A stretch of 64,000 bases of DNA, from NCBI RefSeq assembly GCF_002077175.1, contig NZ_CP014943.1:496001-560000 (forward strand). The letters are read 5' to 3'. The DNA comes from Colwellia sp. PAMC 21821. Lineage in GTDB: Bacteria > Pseudomonadota > Gammaproteobacteria > Enterobacterales > Alteromonadaceae. Shown piece by piece: positions 9,146-18,629 of the stretch. The position numbers and the translations under genes are program-made. Within the stretch, counting starts at the first letter, position 1. Each line of letters begins with the position of its first letter. The notes under the pieces are model-generated. The model ran no database searches. It was given only the letters and a program-made list of their open reading frames with translations, and was not told the origin of the DNA.

Positions 9146-10840
9146 ATGTTGAATGGCGCTCGCTTTTATATTTTCATTTCTATTTTATTTTTTTCAACCT
9201 TCGCTTCTTATGCTAACGCTGAGGGTAAAGTTAACTCAAAAGTTTCACAAGCAGCTGTCGCTATACCAGACAAATATGCGGCTAAAGTTGCTGAAGACAT
9301 ACTGCTCGCTGGCGGTAATGCGGTCGACGCAGCTATTGCAACGGGTTTTGCATTAGCCGTTACCTATATTGACGCGGGGAATATTGGTGGTGGTGGATTT
9401 ATGCTGATCTACATTGACGGCGAAGCCTTGTTTTTAGACTACCGTGAAACAGCGCCCTTAACCGCGCATCGCGATATGTATCTTAATGACGAAAAAGCCG
9501 TCATCCAAAACTTAAGTTTAATTGGTGCTAAAGCGCCTGGTGTACCTGGCACAGTTGCCGGCTTTTGGGAAGCACATCAACGCTTTGGCAAACTGCCTTG
9601 GAATAAATTATTAGCACCTGCGATTAAGCTCGCTGAAGAAGGCTTTATTCCAGCAAACATCCTCGTTGATGACATACAAGATAATTACCAACGCTTTGCT
9701 GGATTAACTAATTTCAAAACCTACTTTGGCAGCGTTGAACATGGCCAAAAATTTAAACAGCCAGAGCTGGCTGCAACCTTGAAACGTATAGCAAAAAATG
9801 GCCGTAAAGAATTTTACCACGGCGAAACAGCAAAGTTACTTGTTAAGCAAATGCAGAAAAGCGGCGGTATTATCAGTGCAGAAGATCTGGCGCAATATAA
9901 GGCAGTTTGGCGCGAGCCTTTAAAAGCTAACTGGCGCGATTATCAAATTTTGTCATCGCCACCGCCAAGTTCTGGTGGCTTTGGTGTGATCCAATTACTG
10001 AAAATGAAAGACTATTTAAATGACGAATTTAAAGGTGTCGCTCATAATTCAGAGCAATATGTTCATTTAGTAGCAGAAATGGAAAAGCGCGTATTTGCTG
10101 ATCGCGCAGAATATTTAGGCGACCCAGCATTTGTTGATATTGACATGACTCACTTAATTAGTGACGAATATATCAAACGACGTGCCATGGAAGTAAAACC
10201 AAATGAAATATCGCGTTTAGCGTCGGTCAATCCAGGACTTCAGTCTCCTAATACCACACATTACTCAATTGTTGATGCCGACGGAAACGCCGTTTCAAAT
10301 ACCTACACGATTAACTGGGCATATGGCTCTGGTGTGGTGGTTGAAGGTGCAGGTTTCTTATTAAACAACGAAATGGATGACTTTAGCGTTAAACCTGGAG
10401 TCGCTAATATATTCGGTGTTGTCGGTAATACCGCTAATGAAATACAGCCGGGCAAGCGCATGTTATCTTCAATGTCGCCAACCATACTGTTGCAAGACAA
10501 CAAAGCCGTTATGGTTATCGGCACACCGGGTGGCTCAACCATTTTTACTTCGGTATTCCAAGCAATAGTCAATATAATAGATTTTAAAATGACACCGCTT
10601 CAAGCCGCTAGCGCAAGCCGTTTTCATCACCAATTACTACCACCCGATCTAATCACTCAGAGCCCTTCGCTTCCATTGCCTGAAAGTACGATTGAAGCCT
10701 TAACTAAACGCGGTTATAGAGTTGAACCTCACAGCTGGGAGTTTGGCGATATTCAAGTTATTTGGAAAGACGGTGAACAACTTATTCCAGCTTCTGATTC
10801 GCGCGATCGCGGCGTTTCAAAAGTTATTGATATAAAGTAA
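9146..10840 (+). CDS. ggt: Gamma-glutamyltransferase (glutathione hydrolase)
   Basis: A periplasmic Ntn-hydrolase that cleaves or transfers the gamma-glutamyl group of glutathione. A signal peptide (hydrophobic core to residue 24, FASYANA) precedes the large subunit. The autoprocessing site and nucleophile are at NTTHYSIVD (about residue 373), which starts the small subunit with the expected MDDFSVKPG, KRMLSSMSPT and GTPGGS motifs. The length, 564 aa, is normal. AAGGAAT lies about 8 bp before the ATG. A bidirectional terminator follows. Glutathione synthetase (gshB) lies elsewhere in the window at 55 kb, not linked. Confidence 0.95.
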   Translation: MLNGARFYIFISILFFSTFASYANAEGKVNSKVSQAAVAIPDKYAAKVAEDILLAGGNAVDAAIATGFALAVTYIDAGNIGGGGFMLIYIDGEALFLDYRETAPLTAHRDMYLNDEKAVIQNLSLIGAKAPGVPGTVAGFWEAHQRFGKLPWNKLLAPAIKLAEEGFIPANILVDDIQDNYQRFAGLTNFKTYFGSVEHGQKFKQPELAATLKRIAKNGRKEFYHGETAKLLVKQMQKSGGIISAEDLAQYKAVWREPLKANWRDYQILSSPPPSSGGFGVIQLLKMKDYLNDEFKGVAHNSEQYVHLVAEMEKRVFADRAEYLGDPAFVDIDMTHLISDEYIKRRAMEVKPNEISRLASVNPGLQSPNTTHYSIVDADGNAVSNTYTINWAYGSGVVVEGAGFLLNNEMDDFSVKPGVANIFGVVGNTANEIQPGKRMLSSMSPTILLQDNKAVMVIGTPGGSTIFTSVFQAIVNIIDFKMTPLQAASASRFHHQLLPPDLITQSPSLPLPESTIEALTKRGYRVEPHSWEFGDIQVIWKDGEQLIPASDSRDRGVSKVIDIK

Positions 10841-10894
10841 CAGTCTTGAAAAAGTACCATTACGAGTAAGTTGTTAACATTATTTAAAAATATA

Positions 10895-10929
10895 AAAAGA
10901 GCTGACCAAGTAAATTGGACAGCTCTTTT
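10895..10929. terminator. Bidirectional terminator between ggt and the MscS gene
   Basis: Stem AAAAGAGCTG-A-CCAA / TTGG-A-CAGCTCTTTT with a GTAAA loop; T-rich on the plus side and A-rich before it, so it can serve both convergent genes. Confidence 0.8.
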
Positions 10930-11050
10930 CTTTTACATTACCCATATTAGCTTAATAGAAGCTATCGATATAACAGTTAACCCATAGCATAATCAGTAAC
11001 ATAATCAGTAATGCCAACTATCGACTTTCATCGGTAAGCCTAGCTAAAAA

Positions 11051-11869
11051 CTATTCGTCATTCTTATGAATGTGAACATCCATTTGTGGGAAAGGAATAT
11101 TTAACCCTTCTTTGGCAAATGTTTTATATACCTTCTCATTCATTTGAAAGTAAACGCCCCAATAATCAGGCGCAATCACCCATGCTCTGACGACAAAATT
11201 AACGGAGCTGTCTGCCAAAGCTGACACGGCTATAAATACATCGGGATCTTTCAAAATACGCTCATCCTCATCGCATAAGCGTTTAATCACTTCTTTGGCT
11301 TTATCTAAATCATCACCGTAGCCAACACCAATAGTCCAATCAACACGTCTTTTCGGCTCAGTTGAGTAATTAATCATTGATGAGGTCGACAATCCCCCGT
11401 TAGGAATAATGATAGTTTTATTGTCGCCACTTTTCAAAATGGTATTAAAGATCTGAATTTGATTTACCGAGCCACTATAGCCCTGCGCTTCTATAAAATC
11501 CCCCACCTTGAATGGTTTAAAAATAAGGATCATCACGCCGCCAGCAAAATTCTGTAACGTTCCCGACATAGCTAAGCCAATAGCTAAACCAAGCGCACCA
11601 ATGATAGCGATAAACGAAGTCATTTCGATGCCCAACATGCCAAGCACCGTAATAACTAGCATAACTTTGAGCAGCCCACTGACAATACCAGTGAGGAAAG
11701 GTTTTAAAGATGGGTCAGTTCCACTTTTGTTTAAAGTACTTTTAACCACACGACCGATGATTTTTATAACCCAACCACCAATGATCCAAACTAAGATCGC
11801 ACCAATCAATTTAGGACCGTAGAGTATTGCCATACTCGTGATTTGATTACCAATTTCTTCTGTATTCAT
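11051..11869 (-). CDS. mscS: Small-conductance mechanosensitive channel (MscS family)
   Basis: Inner-membrane channel that opens on hypo-osmotic shock. Three N-terminal membrane segments are followed by the pore helix and cytoplasmic vestibule: AIIGALGLAIGLAMSGTLQN has the Gly/Ala-packed TM3, then FKPFKVGDFIE and the conserved IIIPNG. At 273 aa it matches E. coli MscS (286). The ATG at 11869 is chosen because AGGGA lies 8 bp upstream; the longer frame to 11905 has no such site. It stands alone, convergent with ggt. A tail of charged residues (MDVHIHKNDE) is usual for the family. Confidence 0.92.
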   Translation of the reverse strand: MNTEEIGNQITSMAILYGPKLIGAILVWIIGGWVIKIIGRVVKSTLNKSGTDPSLKPFLTGIVSGLLKVMLVITVLGMLGIEMTSFIAIIGALGLAIGLAMSGTLQNFAGGVMILIFKPFKVGDFIEAQGYSGSVNQIQIFNTILKSGDNKTIIIPNGGLSTSSMINYSTEPKRRVDWTIGVGYGDDLDKAKEVIKRLCDEDERILKDPDVFIAVSALADSSVNFVVRAWVIAPDYWGVYFQMNEKVYKTFAKEGLNIPFPQMDVHIHKNDE

Positions 11870-11905
11870 ATTATATCCCTGATTTATTTGTAAAAAATTT
11901 AACAA

Positions 11906-12640
11906 GCGCTTTAAAGCATCGATTGTTTGCCCTATTTTATTTTTGCTTCTTTGTCATGGTGAAAACTTCACTTGAACAGGTGCCACAAGTTAATAGTTAC
12001 CTTATGAATATAGGAGATAAATTATGATTAGTCTTAAAATATATAATAATTGGGAAGATTAGTTAAGAAATCTAGTTTTAAGACGGCAATATGACTAAAC
12101 GTTGTAACAATTAAAAATATTGAAAGCATTGTAAAATTGAAAATTAAAGCTTTATTTCAGCTTTAGACTTAAAGCGATAGAGCAACGAGACGGTGAGTTC
12201 TGAAACTTAGTTGAGCAATGTTCAAGCGCCTTATTTATATTCATGGCGGCATGCTTCACTGCTTAATAAAGCCTAATGTAATTAACAAGCTAAGAGCTAG
12301 CTGCCGTTCAAATTTATTGGATGGGCCTATTTTTTAAGTGCTGTAATACCAAATGTAATAAGTTATTGACCAATTTTAAGCGAGGATAAATTGTTCAAGA
12401 ATACATGTTTATTGTTCCAGACTAAACATAAGTACCTGCATATCCCTGCAGGCAAGGCGTTTGATTGATTAGGGCATGGATGCCCGTAAGTAGAACAATG
12501 CAGGAGCAATTGTCGAGTAATAGCGGGCGTGTGTGATTGAAAACAACGCAGTTATTGACGATTTAACCGCCTTAAAATGATCGATTATTTATTTCAATTG
12601 GTATAATACGTCATTTATCCATTAGCTAACAATAGTGCAA
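11906..12640. other. Intergenic region without a clear gene; one micro-ORF and a repeat
   Basis: About 740 bp between mscS and the porin terminator. A 12-codon ORF with a good AGGAGA site (12024-12062, MISLKIYNNWED) and a repeat at 12412-12505 are the only recognisable items. No longer coding frame, tRNA or terminator was seen. Confidence 0.6.
12412..12505. repeat. Dispersed repeat, copy 1 (related to 43711)
   Basis: It shares GTTCCAGACTnAACnTAAG, TACCTnCAT, a TGCAGGCAA hairpin arm and ACAATGCAG with a longer copy between gcvH and gcvP. The CTGCATATCCCTGCAGG part is a small hairpin. The copies differ at many positions, so it is an old dispersed element. Confidence 0.55.
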
Positions 12641-12642
12641 TA

Positions 12643-12672
12643 AAAAAAGGCTCAACAACGCGGTCGAACCTT
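12643..12672 (-). terminator. Terminator of the porin gene
   Basis: On the minus strand AAAAGGTTC pairs with GAGCCTTTT (one G-U pair) and is followed by seven T. It lies 30 bp after the porin stop. Confidence 0.7.
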
Positions 12673-12703
12673 TTATATAAGTAATTAAGCGAGAAAATGC
12701 AGC

Positions 12704-13912
12704 TTAAAGAGAGTAACGAATGCCAATGGCAACGCCGTCATCTTCAGATAATTCCATTCTGGCTTGTTGCGCTTTATCTGCACTAGTGAAATCACTGTTA
12801 TCACGACGCGCTTCAAGATATATCACGGTATCAGTGTCAAATATATAATGGAGGCCCACTACAAAAAATTGACGTTTAAAGTTATCTTTTGGGTCAGCAT
12901 TAAAGTTAGGTTGAATGACGTAGTTAGTGCCGGCATCTAAAATATTGTACGAGAACATAGTACGTATATCGTTATCGAATCTATATGAAAATAATGACTC
13001 CATACCAACAGCTTCGTCAATCAAGCGGCCGATATTATCGGTATCATGATTTTTGTTTTTGTTTACGTTTACTGAAGCATAAAGCCCTTTGTGCTTAAAG
13101 TTACCCCAGGTGATGCCTATACCGTAAATAAGATCAACAGCTGTAGATGTTCTCCCACTACCAAAGGTCACATCAAACTCACCGCGGTTTACACCCGCTG
13201 TTAATACTAGCTTATCGGTTGCTTGATAAGTTACCGCGCCACCATAGGTGTAGTTATAGTCAACTTTCTGTGCAGCATCTGAACCTGTTGCCAATAACTC
13301 TTCACAGGCATCTTGGGTAATATTTTCATTATCACAGGTGTAAAAAGTGCTGTTTTTAAGCTGGGTTTGCACAGTAATACTTACGTCGCCAAAGCTGTTG
13401 CGGTATTGTAAGGTTTTGTCACCACGCCCGGAGCCATTTACAGCACCGTCGTCTTTGTTGTATGTATAAACACCTGCGGTGTTGCCATCCCAGACAAAAC
13501 CATAGTTTGTGTGATATACCACGTCATACCAAGCGCCCCATTGCTTGCCAATGGTGATACTGCCATATTTGTCGTGAGATAAGCCGATATAGCCAAGGCG
13601 ATTATAGAAAAACTCGTCTTGAATTGATTCAAAGCGATTGTTATATACAATATCGGTACTACCTACTGGATTTACACCCCATTCAAGCAAGGCATTAGCT
13701 TGCCAATCATTCTTTAACTGACGACTAAAAGCAAAATTGATGCGAGAACCACCATTAACAAGTTCGGTTTCATCTTGAGTATTAATGACACGGGCATCGA
13801 TAAAGCCACCAATTTTAACGGCATTAGTTTCATCTTTATAAATTTCGATTGCAGAAATGCTAGGGGCAACAACTATTGTCGAAAGCCATGCTGCAACTAA
13901 TGTTTTATTCAT
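12704..13912 (-). CDS. Outer-membrane porin (OmpC/OmpU-like)
   Basis: A signal peptide (MNKTLVAAWLSTIVVAPSISA) is followed by alternating beta strands typical of a 16-stranded general porin: VKIGGFIDARV, SRINFAFSRQL, YIGLSHDKYGSITIGKQWG with the usual loop-3 GKQ segment, then regular strands to the C-terminal IGIRYSL. The length, 402 aa, is in the trimeric-porin range. The last residue is Leu rather than the common Phe, which is slightly unusual. A CxxDxC-like pair in a loop (FYTCDNENITQDACEE) may form a disulfide. It is monocistronic with its own terminator. Confidence 0.88.
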   Translation of the reverse strand: MNKTLVAAWLSTIVVAPSISAIEIYKDETNAVKIGGFIDARVINTQDETELVNGGSRINFAFSRQLKNDWQANALLEWGVNPVGSTDIVYNNRFESIQDEFFYNRLGYIGLSHDKYGSITIGKQWGAWYDVVYHTNYGFVWDGNTAGVYTYNKDDGAVNGSGRGDKTLQYRNSFGDVSITVQTQLKNSTFYTCDNENITQDACEELLATGSDAAQKVDYNYTYGGAVTYQATDKLVLTAGVNRGEFDVTFGSGRTSTAVDLIYGIGITWGNFKHKGLYASVNVNKNKNHDTDNIGRLIDEAVGMESLFSYRFDNDIRTMFSYNILDAGTNYVIQPNFNADPKDNFKRQFFVVGLHYIFDTDTVIYLEARRDNSDFTSADKAQQARMELSEDDGVAIGIRYSL

Positions 13913-14260
13913 TTAAATCTCTGTCTTGTTATTGGAAAAAGCTTAACTTAGCTAAGTCACTGAGAAAATATTTAGGGCTGTTATTCTAACAAATAAATAA
14001 GTAGGACATCCAACCTAATAGGCAAATAGAAAGGTCATCTATCTAAAATAAAAACAGCCAGTAAACATTTAGTAAATAAGGCGTAAACAAAGCGTAAACA
14101 ATTAATAAACAAGTAATAAATCAAACCTAAAAGTGGAAATATGAATACAAGTTGTAAGCGCTTATAAAGTATTGAACTGCGATGTTGAAATAATTTCGAT
14201 GAAAAAAAGAGGTTGATATTTATTCAATAAAAATTAACTCTGGGGTCGAGTTAATTCACT
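13913..14260. other. Gap between porin and secreted-protein gene
   Basis: This gap carries no gene. At 14007 a stretch TAGGACATCCA resembles the arm of the REP-B palindrome found at 29-32 kb, but no partner arm is seen. At 14232-14256 there is a small palindrome AATTAACTC-TGGGGTC-GAGTTAATT, a sequence often left near REP/RAYT debris. The porin promoter should lie in the first 100 bp but is not clearly recognisable. Confidence 0.5.
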
Positions 14261-14292
14261 AAAAAAGCGAATCATTGCTGATTCGCCTTTTA
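14261..14292 (-). terminator. Terminator of the 14.3-kb secreted protein gene
   Basis: GCGAATCA-TTGC-TGATTCGC stem, extended by A/T pairs, with six T following on the minus strand. Confidence 0.8.
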
Positions 14293-14322
14293 ATAGTTGT
14301 GCTTATGAGTGCCTTTTTGAAA

Positions 14323-14859
14323 TTACTGAGTGATCCTTACTGTACCACCCACTACTTCAAAATTATTTTGACCAAATTCAGGTAAAGATGGGCAGTTATT
14401 TATGACTCCCTTCATCACAATAAAGCTACCTGGCTCAATACCAGCATAAATACCAGTACCTGCAACGAAGTTTAATGTTTCCTCAACTTCAAAAGGTACT
14501 GTACCAGTGCCGTTATCACAAGTTGGATCGCCAGCATAAATCGCAGTAATTGCATCATTTTCTGTATATAAAGCACCTGTACGATCTTTGTTAATAAAGA
14601 TGTGATTCGCGGTAAAGTCAGGATTCAAAAGCCCTCTGGCAATACCTACAGCAATTAAATTTCCAGCTTTAAACTCCGAACCTTTAATTGGTTTTAATAC
14701 GATTCTATATCTACCTAATTGCTCAGCCTGGGATACAGCAAGTGTTTCTGCGAAGCCAAGTTTAGCCTCATACACTACGGTGTTTTCCGTCGTTTCTGCA
14801 GCAAAAGTAGAAACACTAGACAAAGATAATAAAGCAGCACTTACTAATAATTTTTTCAT
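14323..14859 (-). CDS. Secreted protein of unknown function
   Basis: The ATG at 14859 gives MKKLLVSAALLSLSSVSTFA, a standard signal peptide with cleavage after AFA-type residues; GGAT lies 7-8 bp upstream. The mature 158 residues have two Cys (PTCDNGTG and NNCPSLPEF) likely to form one disulfide in the periplasm, and many short strand-like stretches, but no family is recognised. It is alone, with its own terminator. Four 11-bp direct repeats lie 60-105 bp upstream and may be a control region. Confidence 0.7.
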   Translation of the reverse strand: MKKLLVSAALLSLSSVSTFAAETTENTVVYEAKLGFAETLAVSQAEQLGRYRIVLKPIKGSEFKAGNLIAVGIARGLLNPDFTANHIFINKDRTGALYTENDAITAIYAGDPTCDNGTGTVPFEVEETLNFVAGTGIYAGIEPGSFIVMKGVINNCPSLPEFGQNNFEVVGGTVRITQ

Positions 14860-14921
14860 AATAATATCCATTTACTTTTCAAAGTAATATCCATCTGTTA
14901 TTTATTGACTTAAAGAGGTAA

Positions 14922-14965
14922 AATTTCAATCAAATTTCAATCAAGTTTTAATCAAATATCAATCA
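14922..14965. repeat. Four 11-bp direct repeats upstream of the secreted-protein gene
   Basis: Units AATTTCAATCA, AATTTCAATCA, AGTTTTAATCA and AATATCAATCA follow without gaps. At 11 bp the units recur about once per helical turn, which suits a regulator binding on one face. Confidence 0.75.
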
Positions 14966-15524
14966 CTATTTTCCTATTGATATTTGCCTACTAACAATTA
15001 ATAGAAGGGGTGAAGTTTTACAATTCACTTTATACGCTTTATTTGCTTGTAATTGAAGTAGAATCGTTCAAAATTTCACACTGAATTTCTAATATTTGTA
15101 GGCACCAAAATACAGCTTTTTTTTTGATTATCTTCATTCTGGATTTAGAGGGTATTTAAAGTGTAACTGCCCCATTGATAAACAAATCCCTTCATCAATT
15201 TAATACCTTAAGTCGATAATTATAAACATTTGCTTTTTTTGCGTTTTTACCTACTGTTTAGATATATGGAAATATAATAAGCGTGAAGGGAATCTACCTT
15301 TCAATAACGTTTACAAAGCTAAATTGGTTTAGTATTTTTCTCATTTGTGACACTTTCACAATTTCTAAAACATCAGAGATCTTAATTAGTTTAGATCTAA
15401 CTTTGATAGCAACCTTCAGAATGTAAAATGGACGGTTGTTGATAGCCGTAAATTTAAATAACAAATACAGTATTATACTTCCGTTCAGGGTAAGTCCTTT
15501 GTTTTATATAAGAAAGTAGATAAT
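14966..15524. other. AT-rich gap, divergent promoter region
   Basis: About 560 bp between the divergent secreted-protein gene and the lipoprotein operon. It is AT-rich with a nine-T run near 15118. No gene or RNA is recognised; a TATTATA near 15470 is a possible -10 for the operon. Confidence 0.4.
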
Positions 15525-15815
15525 ATGCCGATTAAACTTCAACAACTTATGCCATTATTATGTCTCATCCTTAGCTCTTGCGCAGTCACTTATCAGGATA
15601 ATGACGGTAATCAGAGAATTGTTGGATTCGTTAGTCTGACACTTGAAAAACCTGTCGATAATAGTTTAGTCGCCGGTGATAAAGTAAAAATTACCAACCT
15701 TGGCGCTATGTACTCAGATAGCCCAATACACAATGGGATTTCTATTGGCTATTACAGTGAAACAACCACTGTTTTGAAAAATGATGTGGCTGTAATGATT
15801 AAAGATGACAATTAA
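15525..15815 (+). CDS. Small lipoprotein, first gene of a three-gene operon
   Basis: 96 residues beginning with a signal peptide and lipobox (PLLCLILSSC), so the mature protein starts at about Cys19 and has only about 78 residues. It is rich in short beta strands (QRIVGFVSLTLEKP, DKVKITNLGAMY) and resembles no family that I recognise. The next gene, also a lipoprotein, starts 14 bp after its stop, and a third small gene follows, so the three are probably co-transcribed. Confidence 0.65.
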   Translation: MPIKLQQLMPLLCLILSSCAVTYQDNDGNQRIVGFVSLTLEKPVDNSLVAGDKVKITNLGAMYSDSPIHNGISIGYYSETTTVLKNDVAVMIKDDN

Positions 15816-15829
15816 AATGGAGATGTAAG

Positions 15830-16801
15830 ATGAACTTACGGGATAAATTTGTTTTTTTTACCTTATGCTTAAGCTTTGTGCTATCTGGTTGCAGCACAAC
15901 AGACAGTGCTGTTTTTGTCACGAAAAGCACTATAGGTGTGGTTGATGTCGACAGCACACCTGGCACGGTGTCTTTTGCATACGATCGTGTTGAGGGATAC
16001 TTTGGTCCTAATTATGAAAATGGAGCGGTACCTCCCGTAGTAGGTTCGATGAGAACAAGCGGAGAAATCATAAATCCGACCATAAAGCAGCTTTATGCTA
16101 CCGGTGAAGCTGCAACATTAGTTATCGATGATAAGGCAACAACCTACACGAAAAGTGATGATGATAAACTAACAGGCGAACGCCAAGCCTTAATTTTTGG
16201 CACTAGTACCTCTCTGGGATTTAAAATTGGCGTATCAAACTCCAACCCTACCTTTACGTTAGGTTATAAAAGAAAAGAAGCATCCTATATCCCTATACAT
16301 AAAGGAGCTAATGGGGCTGAAGACAAATACTCCTCTGTACTGGCAAGTATCGATACCACAGTAAAAACAGATGTTAATGGTAATGCATTTGAAAACGGAC
16401 AATATTTTGCCACAGGTGAAGCGGCTAAGTTACTAGCTGTGCAACCCTATATAAAAGATGCATTTAAAAGTAGTGCAAAAAGTGCACTAGGGTCTTACGA
16501 TGAAAACTTTTCAAAACAAGTTCAAAACCATTCGGGCATCACACGATGTGCCTTTAACTTAAAGAGCGAGCAGTGGCAAAGTGTCATTGATAATGGCATA
16601 GCTGCCAATTTATTTTCTGAATTAGATGATTCATTAGCCTCATCTTTAAAGCAATTTTCTTTAACTAAATCGGCCGATGATTTGGTCATATTACTTAAAC
16701 TATATTCAGAAGCTATTGCAGGAGGTATAAACCCTACTAATGAGCACAGTTTATTGTTGAAAACCCATGAAGATTTAGTTTGTAATTTAGCGAGGAGTTA
16801 A
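15830..16801 (+). CDS. Lipoprotein of unknown function, second gene of the operon
   Basis: The lipobox LSGC follows a hydrophobic signal (FVFFTLCLSFV). The 300-residue mature part has a strand-rich N-terminal half (TPGTVSFAYDRVEGYFGP, RQALIFGTSTSLGFKIGVS) that looks like a domain for an envelope function, and a helical C-terminal half. No family is recognised. It has a GGAGATG ribosome site 7 bp upstream and lies between two small genes in the same direction with gaps of 14 and 3 bp. Confidence 0.65.
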   Translation: MNLRDKFVFFTLCLSFVLSGCSTTDSAVFVTKSTIGVVDVDSTPGTVSFAYDRVEGYFGPNYENGAVPPVVGSMRTSGEIINPTIKQLYATGEAATLVIDDKATTYTKSDDDKLTGERQALIFGTSTSLGFKIGVSNSNPTFTLGYKRKEASYIPIHKGANGAEDKYSSVLASIDTTVKTDVNGNAFENGQYFATGEAAKLLAVQPYIKDAFKSSAKSALGSYDENFSKQVQNHSGITRCAFNLKSEQWQSVIDNGIAANLFSELDDSLASSLKQFSLTKSADDLVILLKLYSEAIAGGINPTNEHSLLLKTHEDLVCNLARS

Positions 16802-16804
16802 AAA

Positions 16805-16948
16805 ATGCCCGACAAAGTCATTCCGTGTGAAAGATGCGAACATATGAAGGAACATCAAGAAAAGTCCGGATTTTGGATTGTAGTTTCCTGTAAACCTATA
16901 AAATATAAAAGTAATAAATGTAGAATGATTTATAAACAAAAAAAGTGA
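16805..16948 (+). CDS. 47-residue four-cysteine protein, third gene of the operon
   Basis: A short ORF starting 3 bp after the previous stop, with GAGGAG 7-8 bp before its ATG, embedded in the end of the lipoprotein gene. The protein has CERC near residue 8, a further Cys at about 29 and another near 39, a layout that could bind one zinc ion. It has no signal peptide, unlike its two neighbours. The strong ribosome site and tight spacing make it likely to be real, but the function is unknown. Confidence 0.6.
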   Translation: MPDKVIPCERCEHMKEHQEKSGFWIVVSCKPIKYKSNKCRMIYKQKK

Positions 16949-17098
16949 AGTTTTCACCTCAATCACCTCAGTGATGGCTATTCATTCCTGCAACAACCTG
17001 TTTGATGGTTACATGAGTGAGTAGCTTCGTAATAATAACTTAATCCATTTACATCTTTTTACAGCTAACGTCACCGCAGTACAAAGACGTTACGTACG

Positions 17099-17944
17099 TT
17101 ATTTTGTATCCGATTGCTGAGTAATATCGCTGGTTTGGTCTACCCACTGAATATTTTTATAGTTAAAGCCAGTTTTGAGGGTCGGCTTTACAACTTCAAA
17201 ATATGGCGATAAATCAAAATCTCTTGGAATAAAGTGGCTGTAATGCTTTTTTTCTAAACGGTTTTTAACAAAAAATCGGGGCTTTAGCCGTGAAAAACCT
17301 CGAGCAGGTGCTTCTCTTACATCTGGGTTAGTGTTCTCGGGAATTTTTAACGGCAAAATGGGGTAACGAATCGACTGAAAAGCTTGAGCAACTAAGGTTG
17401 AACAAATCGCTTTAGTTGGATCTCCACTACCAAATTCTAGCAACCTGCGACGAAAACGTAGCGGCACCGGTGGCGTTGGCAACAAATAACGCATTAAATC
17501 AATGATATTCTTGGTGTCGTATTGTAGGCCAATGCGTGCAGTAACAAAATCCAATAAGGCGTCAGTATCTTCTGCAGTAAGGCTCACTGGTCGGCAAATA
17601 CGCATATTAAATCCGGCGTATTTTTCTAACGGCACGGTTATAACACCTTCCACTAAGTCGGCTTCCAACAACGGTAATAAATTAGGTTTATCGCCAATAT
17701 ACATACAAACATGAGACCAAGTAGATTGGGTTAAATATTTAATGGCTGTACTGATACGACTATCGCCCTCTATAAGCAGTATATCACCGGGCATAAGGCT
17801 CTCTTTTAACTGCTCGGTAGAAAGCGTGCTGAAGGTCGTGTAAGAAGCGCCTGGTTTATTCAAAAACGCCGCTAACTTGTCGCCCAGCGCATTGCCAATA
17901 CGAGAGAGAATACTCTGTTTTTTCTCTTGGTTTTTTACCGACAT
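17099..17944 (-). CDS. YiiX/YebB-like permuted papain-fold hydrolase
   Basis: The order of active-site elements is that of circularly permuted NlpC/P60-type amidases: STWSHVCMYIGD carries the His and KAICSTLVAQAF, about 110 residues later, carries the Cys. Such proteins (YiiX, YaeF) are thought to cut amide bonds of lipids or peptides. PGDILLIEGDSRISTAIKYLT is the typical N-terminal strand-helix of the fold. There is no signal peptide, so it would be cytoplasmic. The start at 17944 (MSVKNQ) has no strong ribosome site. No operon partner. Confidence 0.7.
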   Translation of the reverse strand: MSVKNQEKKQSILSRIGNALGDKLAAFLNKPGASYTTFSTLSTEQLKESLMPGDILLIEGDSRISTAIKYLTQSTWSHVCMYIGDKPNLLPLLEADLVEGVITVPLEKYAGFNMRICRPVSLTAEDTDALLDFVTARIGLQYDTKNIIDLMRYLLPTPPVPLRFRRRLLEFGSGDPTKAICSTLVAQAFQSIRYPILPLKIPENTNPDVREAPARGFSRLKPRFFVKNRLEKKHYSHFIPRDFDLSPYFEVVKPTLKTGFNYKNIQWVDQTSDITQQSDTK

Positions 17945-17950
17945 AACCAA

Positions 17951-18550
17951 TATTTAGCCCTTGTTAACTATACTGCTTTTGCCAACATGAAACACTAATC
18001 GGCAGCTATTTATTATTGTAAACAGCATAAACCTAGCCACTTTTTCATGCAACTCTATAAAGGCTCATTTTCTGAAATACATGTTTTGTTGTAACGCCCT
18101 TCACACAAAGTTTTGATACAAAAAGGTATACCGATTACGTATTATATCGCTGAGCAAGGTCTACTTAATATGAGATAAAATTAAACGGGGGAAGTCTTAC
18201 GATAGTAATCACGCATCTATGTAAACTTAGTTAACGTTAAAGCCAATTTACTGTCTGCCCATTTTCAATAACTATCAGCCCATTAATTTTTAAATAGCTT
18301 AGTGATAAATAGCTTAGTGTTTAATAGGCTATTTTGGTTTTTTTTATCTGTAATAGCGTTTCGATTAATTTTACTTATCAATAATATATTCAATTTAAAC
18401 CACGCAAAATCATGTTTTATATAAGATTAAAATTATTTTAATTTATTTAAAAATAAATGTTGCACAAATTTAAAACACACATTATTATCTCGCCGCTTCT
18501 TGATGATAGCCAATCCGAGTACATTACAAACCCTGTTTGTAGCAAGGCAA
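17951..18550. other. Intergenic region upstream of the decarboxylase leader
   Basis: About 600 AT-rich bases with short A/T runs and no credible coding frame. The promoter for the decarboxylase probably lies in its last 100 bp, but no convincing -35/-10 pair was found. Confidence 0.4.
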
Positions 18551-18589
18551 ATGAGCAACTATCCAAGAGTGAATTTGACTGTGCATTAG
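18551..18589 (+). CDS. Leader ORF of the ornithine/lysine decarboxylase gene (12 codons)
   Basis: ATG to TAG encodes MSNYPRVNLTVH, with AAGG 7 bp upstream of the ATG. It ends 40 bp before a hairpin that pairs with the ribosome site of the decarboxylase. Leader peptides are known to control speF-type decarboxylase operons in other proteobacteria; whether this one is translated is an inference from position and the ribosome site only. Confidence 0.4.
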   Translation: MSNYPRVNLTVH

Positions 18590-18629
18590 CACTATTAATA
18601 TCACTCAACTGACTCGTAGATAAACCTTA

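Noticed and set aside
12024..12062. 12-codon ORF MISLKIYNNWED
   Set aside because: Good ribosome site but no gene downstream to regulate and no sign of conservation.
14007..14017. REP-B arm near the porin gene
   Set aside because: Only 11 bases match and no second arm is present.
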